From JAIQFF01 sp963788505 (GTDB lineage: Bacteria > Acidobacteriota > Terriglobia > Terriglobales > Acidobacteriaceae): 64,000 nt of DNA. The stretch lies in assembly GCA_963788505.1 (NCBI GenBank), contig CAWBGY010000005.1, positions 186,001 to 250,000 on the forward strand, given 5' to 3'. Of this stretch, positions 27,113-36,045 are shown in pieces. Positions within the stretch are counted from its first letter, which is position 1, and the number at the start of each line of letters is the position of its first letter. Under the pieces are notes generated by a model. That model did not search any database, was not told the DNA's origin, and saw only the letters and a list, made by a program, of their open reading frames with translations. A program made the position numbers and the translations under genes.

Positions 27113-28066
27113 ATGTTAACCATCGCCAGCACCGGCTCCCGTACCGCGCCCATTCCCCTGGGCTGGGACCGGCTTCCCCCTGAATACGCCATCCCTGAGC
27201 AAGCGCCGGCGAGAGCTGAAGCCCAGGAATATTGCCGCCGGCTGGCCCGCAGTCACTACGAAAATTTTTCCGTCGCGACCTGGTTCCTGCCCCAGCGGCT
27301 GCGCCAGCACTTTTTCAATGTCTACGCCTACTGCCGGATTTCAGACGACCTGGGCGATGAAGTCGGCGATCCCCTCGCGTCCCTCGAGCTGCTCGAACAG
27401 TGGCAGGCTGAACTCGATGCCTGCTATGCCGGCAACCCGCGCCACCCGGTTTTCGTCGCTCTGCAACAGACCGTCCACCAGTTTGATATTCCCCAGCAGC
27501 CTTTCGACGATCTGCTGAAGGCCTTTCGCCAGGACCAGACGATCAACCGCTACGAGACCTTTCAAGACCTGCTGGGCTACTGCCGTTACTCCGCGAATCC
27601 GGTGGGCCACCTCGTTCTCTATCTCTGCGGGTATCGCGACGCCGAACGTCAGGCGCTTTCCGATTTCACCTGTACGGCGCTGCAATTGGCGAATTTCTGG
27701 CAGGATGTAAGCACCGACTATGCCAAGGGGCGAATCTATCTTCCGCTCGAGGACCTTCGCGGCTATCAGGTGACGGAGGGCGATATTTCGGCCGCCCACA
27801 ACACTGCGTCGTTTTGCCGGATGATGCGATTCGAGGTGGAACGCGCGCGCCAGTGGTTCGAGCGAGGCTGGCCGCTGGCGGGACAAGTCGATCGGGAACT
27901 GGCTGTGGACATCGAGCTGTTCAGCCGCGGCGGGCAGGAAATTCTGAACGCCATCGAGCGCCAGGGACATGCCGTGCTGGGCCGGCGCCCCACGATTTCC
28001 AAGACCCGCAAACTGGCGCTGCTGGCCCGGGCCGGGCTGGGGAAGCTGCTGGGGAAACGGGTATGA
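27113..28066 (+). CDS. hpnC: Hydroxysqualene synthase HpnC
   Basis: Trans-isoprenyl diphosphate synthase-like enzyme of the HpnCDE route to squalene; in this route HpnC acts on presqualene diphosphate to give hydroxysqualene. 317 aa. Aspartate-rich metal sites appear as AYCRISDDLGDEVGD (~75-90) and NFWQDVSTDYAKGRIYLP (~195-215), with YCRYSANPVGHLVLYL between. The stop and the hpnD start share ATGA. The assignment of C rather than D rests on first position in the pair and on the EYCRRLARSHYENFSVATWFLP N-terminus. Confidence 0.92.
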   Translation: MLTIASTGSRTAPIPLGWDRLPPEYAIPEQAPARAEAQEYCRRLARSHYENFSVATWFLPQRLRQHFFNVYAYCRISDDLGDEVGDPLASLELLEQWQAELDACYAGNPRHPVFVALQQTVHQFDIPQQPFDDLLKAFRQDQTINRYETFQDLLGYCRYSANPVGHLVLYLCGYRDAERQALSDFTCTALQLANFWQDVSTDYAKGRIYLPLEDLRGYQVTEGDISAAHNTASFCRMMRFEVERARQWFERGWPLAGQVDRELAVDIELFSRGGQEILNAIERQGHAVLGRRPTISKTRKLALLARAGLGKLLGKRV

Positions 28067-28998
28067 GCGCAGCCGTGCAGCCCATGTCCGCTCCATTTTC
28101 TCCGACCCCTTCGCAAATCGCGGTCGCGTACTCGGTGTGCCGCAGCATTACTCGCTCCGCGGCCAGGAATTTCTATTACGCCTTTCTGGTTCTGCCCGCC
28201 GCCAAGCGTCAGGCCCTGTGCGCGGTATATGCCTACATGCGGCGCTGCGATGACATCGCCGACGACTTCAAGGTGCCGGCATATGAAAGAAGGCAACGGC
28301 TCGACGCCTGGCTGGAGGCATTTCACCGTGCCGACTCGGGTCACCCCACCGATGACCCGGTGCTGCTTGCCCTGACTGACACACGGCGAAGCTACAAGAT
28401 TCCCGTCGACCTGCTCGACCAGTTGGCCTACGGCACCGGAATGGATATTCAGGACAGCGCCGGCCCCGATGCAACCGCCGAACTTCAAGTCCTCTACCGC
28501 ACCTTCGGCGATCTCCGCCAGTACTGCTACCGGGTCGCGTCGGTTGTCGGTCTGGTGTGCATCCGCATATTTGGGTATCGCGATCCTGCGGCGGAACAAT
28601 TGGCGGAGAACCTGGGCCTGGCTTTTCAGCTCACCAATATCATCCGGGACATTCATGAAGACGCCGCCATGGGAAGAATCTATCTTCCCGCCGAAGACCT
28701 CGACCGCTTCAAGATTGCGCCCTCGGAATTGCGCCAAGCGGCGATTCCGGAGCGGCTGCGCTGGCTGCTGGCGGCTGAGGCGGACCGGGCCCGGGAATAT
28801 TATCTCGCCGCCAGAGACCTGATGCTGCTCATCGACGAGGACAGCCAACCTGCGCTTTGGGTCCTGGTAAGCATTTACCGCCGCCTGCTGGAGAAAATCG
28901 CGGACCGCAAGTATGACGTCTTCAACAAGAAGATCGGCCTCACGGTTCGAGAAAAGGTCATCATCCTGGGAAAGGGTTTGGCGAAACGCCTGGCTTGA
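28063..28998 (+). CDS. hpnD: Presqualene diphosphate synthase HpnD
   Basis: Condenses two farnesyl diphosphates to presqualene diphosphate. 311 aa starting at the ATG within the ATGA overlap with hpnC. Motifs: SARNFYYAFLVLPAAKRQALCAVYAYMRRCDDIADD with the first aspartate-rich site, and QLTNIIRDIHEDAAMGRIYLPAEDL with the second. YCYRVASVVGLVCIRIFG is typical. A longer frame to 27814 lies inside hpnC and is spurious. Its stop overlaps the hpnE start by one base (TGATG). Confidence 0.94.
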   Translation: MSAAVQPMSAPFSPTPSQIAVAYSVCRSITRSAARNFYYAFLVLPAAKRQALCAVYAYMRRCDDIADDFKVPAYERRQRLDAWLEAFHRADSGHPTDDPVLLALTDTRRSYKIPVDLLDQLAYGTGMDIQDSAGPDATAELQVLYRTFGDLRQYCYRVASVVGLVCIRIFGYRDPAAEQLAENLGLAFQLTNIIRDIHEDAAMGRIYLPAEDLDRFKIAPSELRQAAIPERLRWLLAAEADRAREYYLAARDLMLLIDEDSQPALWVLVSIYRRLLEKIADRKYDVFNKKIGLTVREKVIILGKGLAKRLA

Positions 28999-30452
28999 TG
29001 ACGGAGCGCCGGACACAATCTCCAAGAGTAGCGGTGGTAGGAGGCGGGCTTGCGGGGCTGGCCGCCGGAACCGCTCTGGCGGAAAGCGGCTTCCACGTCA
29101 CCCTGTTTGAGCGGCGGCCCTACCTGGGTGGCCGGGCATCGTCGTATCAGCACCCTGGCACCGGTGAAGTAGTAGACAACTGCCAGCACGTTCTGCTGGG
29201 TTGCTGCACCAATCTGATCGAGTTTTATCAGCGCATCGGTGTGCAGGACAAGATTCGCTGGTATGAACGGATGACATTTCTGGAGCCTGGGGGCCGGGCT
29301 TCGGTGATTGAACCGACCGCCGCCGTGCCGGCTCCTCTGCACACCGCGCCGGCCTTTCTGCGTGCCGCATGCCTGAGCCTGCCGGACAAGCTTTCCATCG
29401 CCGCTGGCCTGGCGGCCCTGACGCCCATCACGCCCCACGATACCGGCGAATCCTTCCTGCAGTGGTTGCGCCGCCACGGGCAGACAGAGCGCGCCATCGA
29501 CCGTTTCTGGAAGACCGTTCTGGTCAGCGCGCTGAATGAGGAAATTGATCTGATCTCGGTGCCCTACGCGGCCCAGGTGATGCGCGAGTCATTCCTGAAA
29601 TCGCGCGCTGCCGGCCGGATGGGTGTGCCTACCGTTCCCCTCACCGAGCTTTACAACCGGGCCGGCGATTACATTACCGCGCGTGGAGGGGAGGTCCGAT
29701 TCCGCGCCAATGCGGAATCGTTCCGGGCCGAGTTTGCCGACGTGAAGCTGCTTCTGCCCGGCGGCGAAGAGAGCTTCGATTTCCTGATTCCGGCCGTGCC
29801 GTTCGACGTGCTGTCCCGCATGCTGCCAGACACCACGGCTGCCGAGCCGTTGCGACAGACTCTCAGCCGCTTCGAAACTTCACCCATCACCGGCATCCAC
29901 CTCTGGTTCGATCGCCAGGTCACCGACCTTGATCACGCCGTGTTGCTAGACCGCACCATTCAGTGGATGTTCCATAAGTCGAAGCTGCTGGCGACTCCGT
30001 GCGCCAGCGCGGGCCGAGGCTGCCCCAGCGCCAGCCGCCGGGAAGCCGGCACTGAGAATAATAGCTATATCGAGCTGGTGGTCAGCTCCTCGAAGGCCCT
30101 GGTGGAGAAATCTCGCCAGGAAATTATTGACCTGGCTCTCTCTGAATTGCGCGAGTTTTTTCCCGGTGCACGCGCCGCGAACCTGCTGAAATCGACGGTG
30201 ATCAAGGAAGTCCACGCTACCTACTCGCCGCGCCCGGGGATCGAATCGCACCGGCCCAGTCCGGAAACCGTCTGGCCCCGCATCTTTTTGGCTGGAGACT
30301 GGACCGCCACGGGATGGCCGGCCACTATGGAAGGCGCGGTCCGCAGCGGCTACGTCGCCGCCCAATGCGTCGCTCGGGTTGCGGGCCGCCGCGACGCCGC
30401 TTTTCTGGTGCCGGATCTGCCCCCGTCGGGATTCATGCGCCTGTTCGGCTAG
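28998..30452 (+). CDS. hpnE: Hydroxysqualene reductase, FAD amine-oxidase family HpnE
   Basis: Flavoprotein that reduces hydroxysqualene to squalene, completing the HpnCDE route. N-terminal FAD site VAVVGGGLAGLAAGTALAESG, then LFERRPYLGGRASSY, and the C-terminal FAD segment RIFLAGDWTATGWPATMEGAVRSG. 484 aa. Residues ~331-352 (LATPCASAGRGCPSASRREA) look like a low-complexity insertion between IQWMFHKSK and SYIELVVSSSKAL, which are normally close together. The start overlaps hpnD by one base; an in-frame TTG lies 3 bp earlier. Confidence 0.93.
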   Translation: MTERRTQSPRVAVVGGGLAGLAAGTALAESGFHVTLFERRPYLGGRASSYQHPGTGEVVDNCQHVLLGCCTNLIEFYQRIGVQDKIRWYERMTFLEPGGRASVIEPTAAVPAPLHTAPAFLRAACLSLPDKLSIAAGLAALTPITPHDTGESFLQWLRRHGQTERAIDRFWKTVLVSALNEEIDLISVPYAAQVMRESFLKSRAAGRMGVPTVPLTELYNRAGDYITARGGEVRFRANAESFRAEFADVKLLLPGGEESFDFLIPAVPFDVLSRMLPDTTAAEPLRQTLSRFETSPITGIHLWFDRQVTDLDHAVLLDRTIQWMFHKSKLLATPCASAGRGCPSASRREAGTENNSYIELVVSSSKALVEKSRQEIIDLALSELREFFPGARAANLLKSTVIKEVHATYSPRPGIESHRPSPETVWPRIFLAGDWTATGWPATMEGAVRSGYVAAQCVARVAGRRDAAFLVPDLPPSGFMRLFG

Positions 30453-30474
30453 GCGCGAAACGGCGCAACAAATG

Positions 30475-30841
30475 TAGCCCACGGCGCAAGCCGTGGGTTC
30501 TGAGCTCGACCAAGACCGAGCCCCAACGGGGCGAAAGAAAGGTCTCACGTGGCCGCCCCCTCCGTGTCGGATGACTATTCCGTTTCTTTCGCCCCTTCGG
30601 GGCTATGCCGGTTCGCTGATCTTCACCCACGGCTTACGCCGTGGGCTACATTCTGTGCGCCGCTTCGCGGCTGTCCGATAGCGCTCCGCTGCGAGCGTGA
30701 CACCGCAGCCCGCACCGATCCCCGACCGGTTCGCTGATCTTCATCCACGGCTTACGCCGTGGGCTACATTCTGTGCGCCGCTTCGCGGCTGTTCGATATC
30801 GTTCCGCCGCGAGCGTGACACCGCAGCCGGCACGGATCCCG
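30475..30841. repeat. Repeat block: GTAGCCCACGGC palindromes with a ~116-bp tandem duplication
   Basis: Fills the 424-bp gap after hpnE. A palindrome of the form GTAGCCCACGGCGCAAGCCGTGGG begins the block at ~30475. Inverted copies (CCCACGGCTTACGCCGTGGGCTAC and a CATCC variant) lie near 30627 and 30745. The segments 30608-30723 and 30726-30841 are a head-to-tail duplication with a period of 118 bp and roughly ten differences. No gene or transposase is seen, and short ORFs here are products of the repeats. Confidence 0.7.
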
Positions 30842-30876
30842 GAGTAGAAGACGTTGGGGATAATGGCGTGGAATGA

Positions 30877-31635
30877 TTATCGCGCGGCGGTGGCGTGGGT
30901 TTCGGGCGACAATTTCTGGTAAATCAACGATTCCACCTGGCTCCAGACCTTGGGGTCGCACTCGATTTCCGTGTGCGACTTCACCAGGATCCGGTCAAAC
31001 CATGGATACCCTTCGCAAGTGATGGGATGGGCGCTGTAGTCGTAGCGAAAGTTTCCCAGGATTTCTGTCCGCGCCGGATCCGCCGCTCGAATCTGGCTTC
31101 GTCCATGCACAATTCCGTCGGGCTGGTAGAAGTTGACCGCCTGGCCTACGTTCGGGGGAATGACCGCATCATTCTCACCGATCTTGGAGACGCTATCCAC
31201 CTGAATGGTGAGCAGCACCGGAATGCCCTCTTTTTGCAGCTTTCGCGCCAGGGTCACGGTCTCGGACGCGCCCCAGCTGTGCCCAAAAATAACGATGCGG
31301 GCATTTTGTTTTTCTTCCGCCGAGAGCGTTCCGTCATTGTCCCCGTCCAGGCGCCGCAGAATTTCCTTGTAGGCCTGGTCACGATGACGGTTTTCGAAAC
31401 TCTGTACATACACGCCCTCGCGATATTCATTGCGCAGGTGTTCCACCACCTGCACCGTGCTGTGCGCGCGGGCATCATGCCTGACGAAACCGCCGACAAA
31501 ACCGATCACGATGGCGCGCGGAACGGCATGATTCAGAAGCGGAGTGACCGGTGCCGGTGCTCCCGGTTCTCCAAAGGCCAGAACAAACGAGAGGAACAGA
31601 AAGGCCAGCCGGACGAAGGTACGCGTACAGCGCAT
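30877..31635 (-). CDS. Secreted alpha/beta-hydrolase-like protein with EF-hand-like loop
   Basis: 252 aa with an N-terminal signal peptide (RLAFLFLSFVLAFG). IVIFGHSWGASETV supplies a GxSxG nucleophile elbow as in lipases. Just before it DGDNDGTLSAEE matches a calcium-binding EF-hand loop (D-x-D-x-D-G-x-L-x-x-x-E). Near the C-terminus SHTEIECDPKVW may hold the catalytic His. A lipase/esterase-like fold is likely, possibly calcium-dependent. Substrate unknown. The ATG at 31635 is preferred over a TTG at 31647. It is transcribed with or after the next upstream minus-strand gene. Confidence 0.75.
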   Translation of the reverse strand: MRCTRTFVRLAFLFLSFVLAFGEPGAPAPVTPLLNHAVPRAIVIGFVGGFVRHDARAHSTVQVVEHLRNEYREGVYVQSFENRHRDQAYKEILRRLDGDNDGTLSAEEKQNARIVIFGHSWGASETVTLARKLQKEGIPVLLTIQVDSVSKIGENDAVIPPNVGQAVNFYQPDGIVHGRSQIRAADPARTEILGNFRYDYSAHPITCEGYPWFDRILVKSHTEIECDPKVWSQVESLIYQKLSPETHATAAR

Positions 31636-31763
31636 GACAGGAACCAAATCATAGCAAGAAAAGTGGGTCGAGGAGGGACGAAATATTGAAGAGCGGATTT
31701 TGGCCGCGGGAAATAAGTTTGCAGCAGATGAGAACTAATTTGCGCCTGAAGCGCCGCGCCCGA

Positions 31764-33332
31764 TTATTCGGTGCCCGACGGAGCACGCTCGCCACCGCTG
31801 GCGTTGGGCGAAGCGACCCTGGCCATGGCGCTGGCTCGGCTCCAGCGAGCCGACTGCAGCAGGTTCCAGTCCTTTTTGAATTCCACCATGCTCTCGCGGC
31901 TATGCTTCGGACTTTTCAGGACATGCCCGACCCGGGCGAGAACCAATTCGTAGGCCAGATCCGAATCGGTGCCCGCACTGAAGACATTGTTGGCGCTGAG
32001 GCCGATCCGGGAAGTCTCATCGCCATCGGGTAATTCCATCCATAGTTCACCGTTGCGGTCCGCTACCGGGGTTCCAGCCTCGTCCAGCCGGCGGAAGAAC
32101 TTCTTCAGCGAGCCGCTCATTTTCAACGGCCCTCCCACCCGGATGCCCTGCTCCCCGGTGGGTTCCGCGGCCATGGAGGCGAAGGCGGCGCGATATTGTT
32201 TCCATTCCTCGGGGGTCCCCACTATTCTGGCACGCTGCTGGCTTTTGTCGGCCTCGAGCCTTTCGAGTCGTGCGCCATTGTTCTCATCCTTGGCGAGCTT
32301 TATCTGGTAATCGGCTTCCGTGGCCTCAATCGTTGGGTGCTCTTCCAGCTCGCGTTGCGGGTTGAACCGTCCGGTAAGAAGGTAGGACGCCGCCACAAAG
32401 GGCAGCACGTGATCGGCAAAAATCAACATGGGGACCACCAGCTTCTTGGAACGGACCAGCTGCTCGGTCCCCCCGCGGCATTCGCTGCTGCGCTTGATGG
32501 TCCCGGGTATCTGGGCAAAGTGAAGCACCCTGAAATCGGCCTCGGGATGCTGGTGCGCGTAGCGTGTGAACGAACGGGCAATCGCCTTGGGACTGGTCAT
32601 GCCGAAGTCGTTGATGTAGTCGGGCCCGGTGGCATTGGGAAAATAGGTGTTAATCACGCGCCGCGTGAAATCGGCACAATTCCGGGTCATGCCGTTAAAG
32701 TGGTTCTGGTTGGGCAGGGAATTGAATTGTTCGATCAGGGCGAGGTCCTGCTCGACTGTAGTCCTCACCACGAACACATACATACTTCGGGAGAGAGTGG
32801 CGCCCACCATCTCCCGCCATTCCGCCTTGTTGCTGGTCTGGCACGACTCGCTGGCGCAGTACTCGGACAGGTATTTCTCACGGTATCTCTCTTCGAGCAC
32901 ATGCTTGATCTTTTGCGATCCGAAAATAGGCCGGTACCGCGGGTTCTCCACCCCGTACAGGTAGACGCTGAGGGGCACGACATTCCATTCAAAGGGCTGG
33001 TCTTCGCCCAGGGTGGTGTAATTGCTCATCACCGAGCCCTGCTCGCCGGGTTGGCACAGCCTGAGCTTTACCGGAGTTTCGGGACAGATACGCGAAAAGT
33101 AAACGGCGCTATGTCCGGAACCTGTGATGCGGGCCACGCTGGTGTCCAATGATTCGTTGAGAACCACTCCCACGTCGCCGTACGCGCAAGGAGAGGCCAG
33201 GCCTGCCAGAAAGAAGGCAAGCGACAACACAAATCCCGCCGTCAGGCGCCCGCTCAAAATCCGCGCGATCTCGGGCAGTCGGTGCGGAAATGAATTCAAA
33301 TTCAACAAGCCGTCTCCTGGTCCGTGAGCCAT
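31764..33332 (-). CDS. Secreted protein with permuted NlpC/P60-like (His before Cys) signature
   Basis: 522 aa. A hydrophobic signal/anchor lies at ~32-50 (TAGFVLSLAFFLAGLAS). The N-terminal domain has GSGHSAVYFSRIC (His ~74) and, ~145 residues later, MTRNCADFTRRVINTYFP (Asn-Cys at ~218-219). His first, then Asn-Cys at a helix start, is the order of permuted papain-like families (LRAT, YiiX, DUF4105-like). A second hydrophobic stretch is at ~310-325 (LVVPMLIFADHVLPFVAA), followed by a charged C-terminal region. It may cleave or transfer acyl or peptide groups in the envelope; this is inference from the motif pair. No closer family is recognised. Confidence 0.75.
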   Translation of the reverse strand: MAHGPGDGLLNLNSFPHRLPEIARILSGRLTAGFVLSLAFFLAGLASPCAYGDVGVVLNESLDTSVARITGSGHSAVYFSRICPETPVKLRLCQPGEQGSVMSNYTTLGEDQPFEWNVVPLSVYLYGVENPRYRPIFGSQKIKHVLEERYREKYLSEYCASESCQTSNKAEWREMVGATLSRSMYVFVVRTTVEQDLALIEQFNSLPNQNHFNGMTRNCADFTRRVINTYFPNATGPDYINDFGMTSPKAIARSFTRYAHQHPEADFRVLHFAQIPGTIKRSSECRGGTEQLVRSKKLVVPMLIFADHVLPFVAASYLLTGRFNPQRELEEHPTIEATEADYQIKLAKDENNGARLERLEADKSQQRARIVGTPEEWKQYRAAFASMAAEPTGEQGIRVGGPLKMSGSLKKFFRRLDEAGTPVADRNGELWMELPDGDETSRIGLSANNVFSAGTDSDLAYELVLARVGHVLKSPKHSRESMVEFKKDWNLLQSARWSRASAMARVASPNASGGERAPSGTE

Positions 33333-33616
33333 AGTTGGGCCCAGGTATTAAGAATCTCTAAAGCCCTTTGAAGTTGTACTGGTCCACTTTCTAACGATGC
33401 GTGTTATCAACACTTTAGGCGGCCATCACATCGACCTTGAGGTCTATTGTCTACAGTGTCCGCGCCGTACAAAAGTAACCTTCGTAATGGGACTTAAGTA
33501 ATTCGGCAGGGTGGAACGCTTCTCTGACCACGTCGATCGAATCCGGGCAAGGGGGTTCCTTGCGCCGGCTACTTCTGAGCGGTTCCTGGCAAGCTGTCTG
33601 GGTGGGTGAGTTGGAA

Positions 33617-33997
33617 TTAAGCCGCGAGCAACACCACGCCGCCCGCTACCAGCAGGGCGGCGATCCAGCGGCGGCGATCCACGCGTTCGTGCAGGAAAAT
33701 CTTTGCCGCCACGGCATTCGCCACGAACGTAAGGGAGGCGGAAGCGGGAGCCACCAGGCTCACGTCCGCCCAGGAGAGGGCGAACAGCAAGCTGAAAAAC
33801 GCCACCGCCATCATCGCAATACCCAACAAGAAGCTGGGGCGCCGCAGGATTCGCCCCGCCACCGTCAGCAGTCCGACGCGGTGCCAGAGTTCTCCGACAT
33901 CGCCCACTTTTTTCATGGCGCGCGACAGCAATACATCTCCGGCGGCGGAGGACAGCACCACCGCCATGATGGCGCCCCAGGTGTATGCGTGTTTCAT
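33617..33997 (-). CDS. Half-size EamA/SMR-type membrane transporter, second of a pair
   Basis: 126 aa, four transmembrane helices. GDVLLSRAMKKVGDVG follows helix 1, FFSLLFALSWADVSLVAPASA marks helix 3, and AKIFLHERVDRRRWIAALLVAGGVVLL ends the protein, the last being the usual EamA C-terminal pattern. It overlaps the upstream partner by 4 bp. Four-helix EamA proteins act as dimers, for example the ArnE/ArnF lipid-linked sugar flippase, so the two products may form a heterodimer. Confidence 0.85.
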   Translation of the reverse strand: MKHAYTWGAIMAVVLSSAAGDVLLSRAMKKVGDVGELWHRVGLLTVAGRILRRPSFLLGIAMMAVAFFSLLFALSWADVSLVAPASASLTFVANAVAAKIFLHERVDRRRWIAALLVAGGVVLLAA

Positions 33998-34425
33998 GGT
34001 TCCGCCCTCGTACCAACCGTCTCCATGCCCTGCTGTTCATGATGGGGATGGTGGGTCAAGGCCGGGCCTTGCGTTACAAACCCTACCCCTGCCGAAATGA
34101 GGACAATCCCCAGCCAGCGCGTGGCGCTCACCTGTTCGTGCAGACAAAACTTGGCGATCACGGCCAGCAGCACATAGCCCAGCGATGTTGCCGGCAGCAC
34201 GTAGGTCAGATCCGCCCAGGACAGGGCAGTCATGTAGGCGGCGAAAAAACCCAGCAAAAAGAAGATCCCCAGGGCGACCCAGGGATTCAGGAGAGTGAAA
34301 ATGATGTCCGGAAGGCTGTGCAGCGAGATGTTACCGACCTGCTTCATCCCGCGGGCGAGGAACGTATCACCGATCGCCGCGAATAAGGTTACCCCTGCCA
34401 GCACCAGATACTTACGAAACGTCAC
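33994..34425 (-). CDS. Half-size EamA/SMR-type membrane transporter, first of a pair
   Basis: 143 aa with four helices: YLVLAGVTLFAAIGDTFLARGMKQVG, ALGIFFLLGFFAAYMTALSWADLTYVLPATS, YVLLAVIAKFCLHEQVS and WLGIVLISAGVGFVT. The C-terminal ~20 residues are His-rich and soluble. The gene follows hpnJ after 10 bp and overlaps its partner by 4 bp, so the three form one operon. The cargo is unknown; position beside hpnJ makes a hopanoid or lipid-linked sugar plausible. Confidence 0.85.
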   Translation of the reverse strand: MTFRKYLVLAGVTLFAAIGDTFLARGMKQVGNISLHSLPDIIFTLLNPWVALGIFFLLGFFAAYMTALSWADLTYVLPATSLGYVLLAVIAKFCLHEQVSATRWLGIVLISAGVGFVTQGPALTHHPHHEQQGMETVGTRAEP

Positions 34426-34435
34426 AAGTCTTTCT

Positions 34436-35914
34436 TTAGGCCTTCACGGGCTCGGCCACGGTCGCGGAGTCGCCTCGCTCACGCTTGTCCTTCACCCACT
34501 TGTTCCGCGATGCGCGGAGCTTCAGGAAGCTCTTGGCATCCTTGTACAAGCGGACGCGCTCCCCGCTGTTGAAGGCCGCCTTCTTCAAGATGCGATAGAT
34601 GGCCCTGGGCCGGAAGTAATACTCATCATAAAAACGGTGCACGGACTCCATGATCTCTTCCGCCGGCAGACCCGGATATTGGATCTGAGCCAGTTGGTGT
34701 CCGCCCTCGTCCACCATCTTTGTGTCCGCCACCATGAAACCATTCTTCACTGCGTAATCGTAAAGTTCGGTGCCCGGATAAGCGTGCGCCACGGAAACCT
34801 GAATAGTCTCTACGTCCAGTTCCTTGGCAAAGTTAATGGTGTTGTTGATGGTTTCGCGGGTTTCGCCAGGCAGGCCGAGAATAAAGTCGCCATGCACCAC
34901 CAGGCCCAGCTTGTGGCAATCCTTGGTGAACTGGCGGGCACGCTCGATCGTCGCGCCCTTCTTGATGTTCTTCAGGATCTGCTGGTCGCCCGATTCATAG
35001 CCCACAATCAGCAGCCGGCAACCCGCTTCCTTCATCGCCTTCAGCGTCTCGTAGTCGGTGGTAACACGGGAAGTGCACGACCAGGTGAGATTCAATGGCT
35101 TCAGCTTGGCGCAAAGCTCAACCGTTCGGGCCTTCTGAATGTTGAAGGTGTCGTCGTCAAAAAAGAATTCCTTCACCCACGGCCAGTATTCCTTGGCCGT
35201 CGCCATTTCGCGCGCGACATCATCGGTCGACCGCTTGCGCCACGCATGACCGCTGGTAGTCTGCGGCCAGAGGCAAAAGGTACACTGCGCCGGGCAGCCT
35301 CGGGTGGTGTACAGCGAAACATAGGGATAAAGCAGGAATGGCACGGTATAACGCCGCGGATCCAGATCGCGATGGTACACGTCGGTGACGTGGGGCAGAG
35401 CATCCAAGTCCTGGATCTGGGGCCGATCGGGATTATGGACGACCGCTCCATCTTTCCGGTAGGAAATGCCGAGGATTTCCTCCAGCGGCTTGCCCTGCGC
35501 GAATTCCAACACCGAGTAATCAAATTCTTTGCGACAGATGAAATCAATGGCCGCGCAGTCCTTCAAGGTCCGCTCGGGCAGAACCGTGACATGCGGACCC
35601 ACAAAGGCAATCTTGATGTTGGGGTTGATGTTCTTGATGGCTTGCGCCAGACCAACGTCTCCCGGAAAACCGGGAGTGCTGGTGTAGAGGACCAGAAACT
35701 CGTAGTCCTTCGCCGTCTGGATGGTCTCTTCGGCGGAGATGTGATGGGAAGGAGCATCAATCAGCCGCGCCCCTTCCAGCATCCCGGCCGGGTAAGCCAG
35801 CCAAACGGGATACCAGTAGGATTCGATCTCGCGCGTAGCGGGCCACCGCGAGCCAGCGCCACCGTCGAAATTTTCGAACGATGGTGGATTCAGGAAAAGT
35901 GTTTTTAAAGGCAT
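34436..35914 (-). CDS. hpnJ: Hopanoid-associated radical SAM protein HpnJ
   Basis: Radical SAM enzyme, 492 aa. The N-terminus TLFLNPPSFENFDGGAGSR is characteristic of HpnJ. A cobalamin-binding-type domain occupies residues ~1-150 (FLVLYTSTPGFPGDV; FVGPHVTVLPE). The radical SAM cluster motif is RGCPAQCTFC (Cys ~207, 211, 214), followed by EFFFDDDTFN and GLPGETRETI. In Burkholderia, HpnJ is needed to make the cyclitol-ether head group of composite hopanoids from the glucosamine form. Here it heads an operon with two EamA half-transporters, about 4 kb from the main hpn operon and on the opposite strand. Confidence 0.92.
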   Translation of the reverse strand: MPLKTLFLNPPSFENFDGGAGSRWPATREIESYWYPVWLAYPAGMLEGARLIDAPSHHISAEETIQTAKDYEFLVLYTSTPGFPGDVGLAQAIKNINPNIKIAFVGPHVTVLPERTLKDCAAIDFICRKEFDYSVLEFAQGKPLEEILGISYRKDGAVVHNPDRPQIQDLDALPHVTDVYHRDLDPRRYTVPFLLYPYVSLYTTRGCPAQCTFCLWPQTTSGHAWRKRSTDDVAREMATAKEYWPWVKEFFFDDDTFNIQKARTVELCAKLKPLNLTWSCTSRVTTDYETLKAMKEAGCRLLIVGYESGDQQILKNIKKGATIERARQFTKDCHKLGLVVHGDFILGLPGETRETINNTINFAKELDVETIQVSVAHAYPGTELYDYAVKNGFMVADTKMVDEGGHQLAQIQYPGLPAEEIMESVHRFYDEYYFRPRAIYRILKKAAFNSGERVRLYKDAKSFLKLRASRNKWVKDKRERGDSATVAEPVKA

Positions 35915-36045
35915 AATAGTGAGTAACTTATATTAGCATTTTCGCGCGAATTTTACCCGGAACCTAGGTACATTCGAGGTACGTCCTCCAGGTTGTCCAA
36001 ATGCTCCAAGTCCTTTCCCCAGCGAGAGTTATGCCGGCCCTCGAT

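Noticed and set aside
27814..28062. N-terminal extension of HpnD
   Set aside because: It lies inside hpnC in another frame. The ATGA overlap gives a normal HpnD start at 28063.
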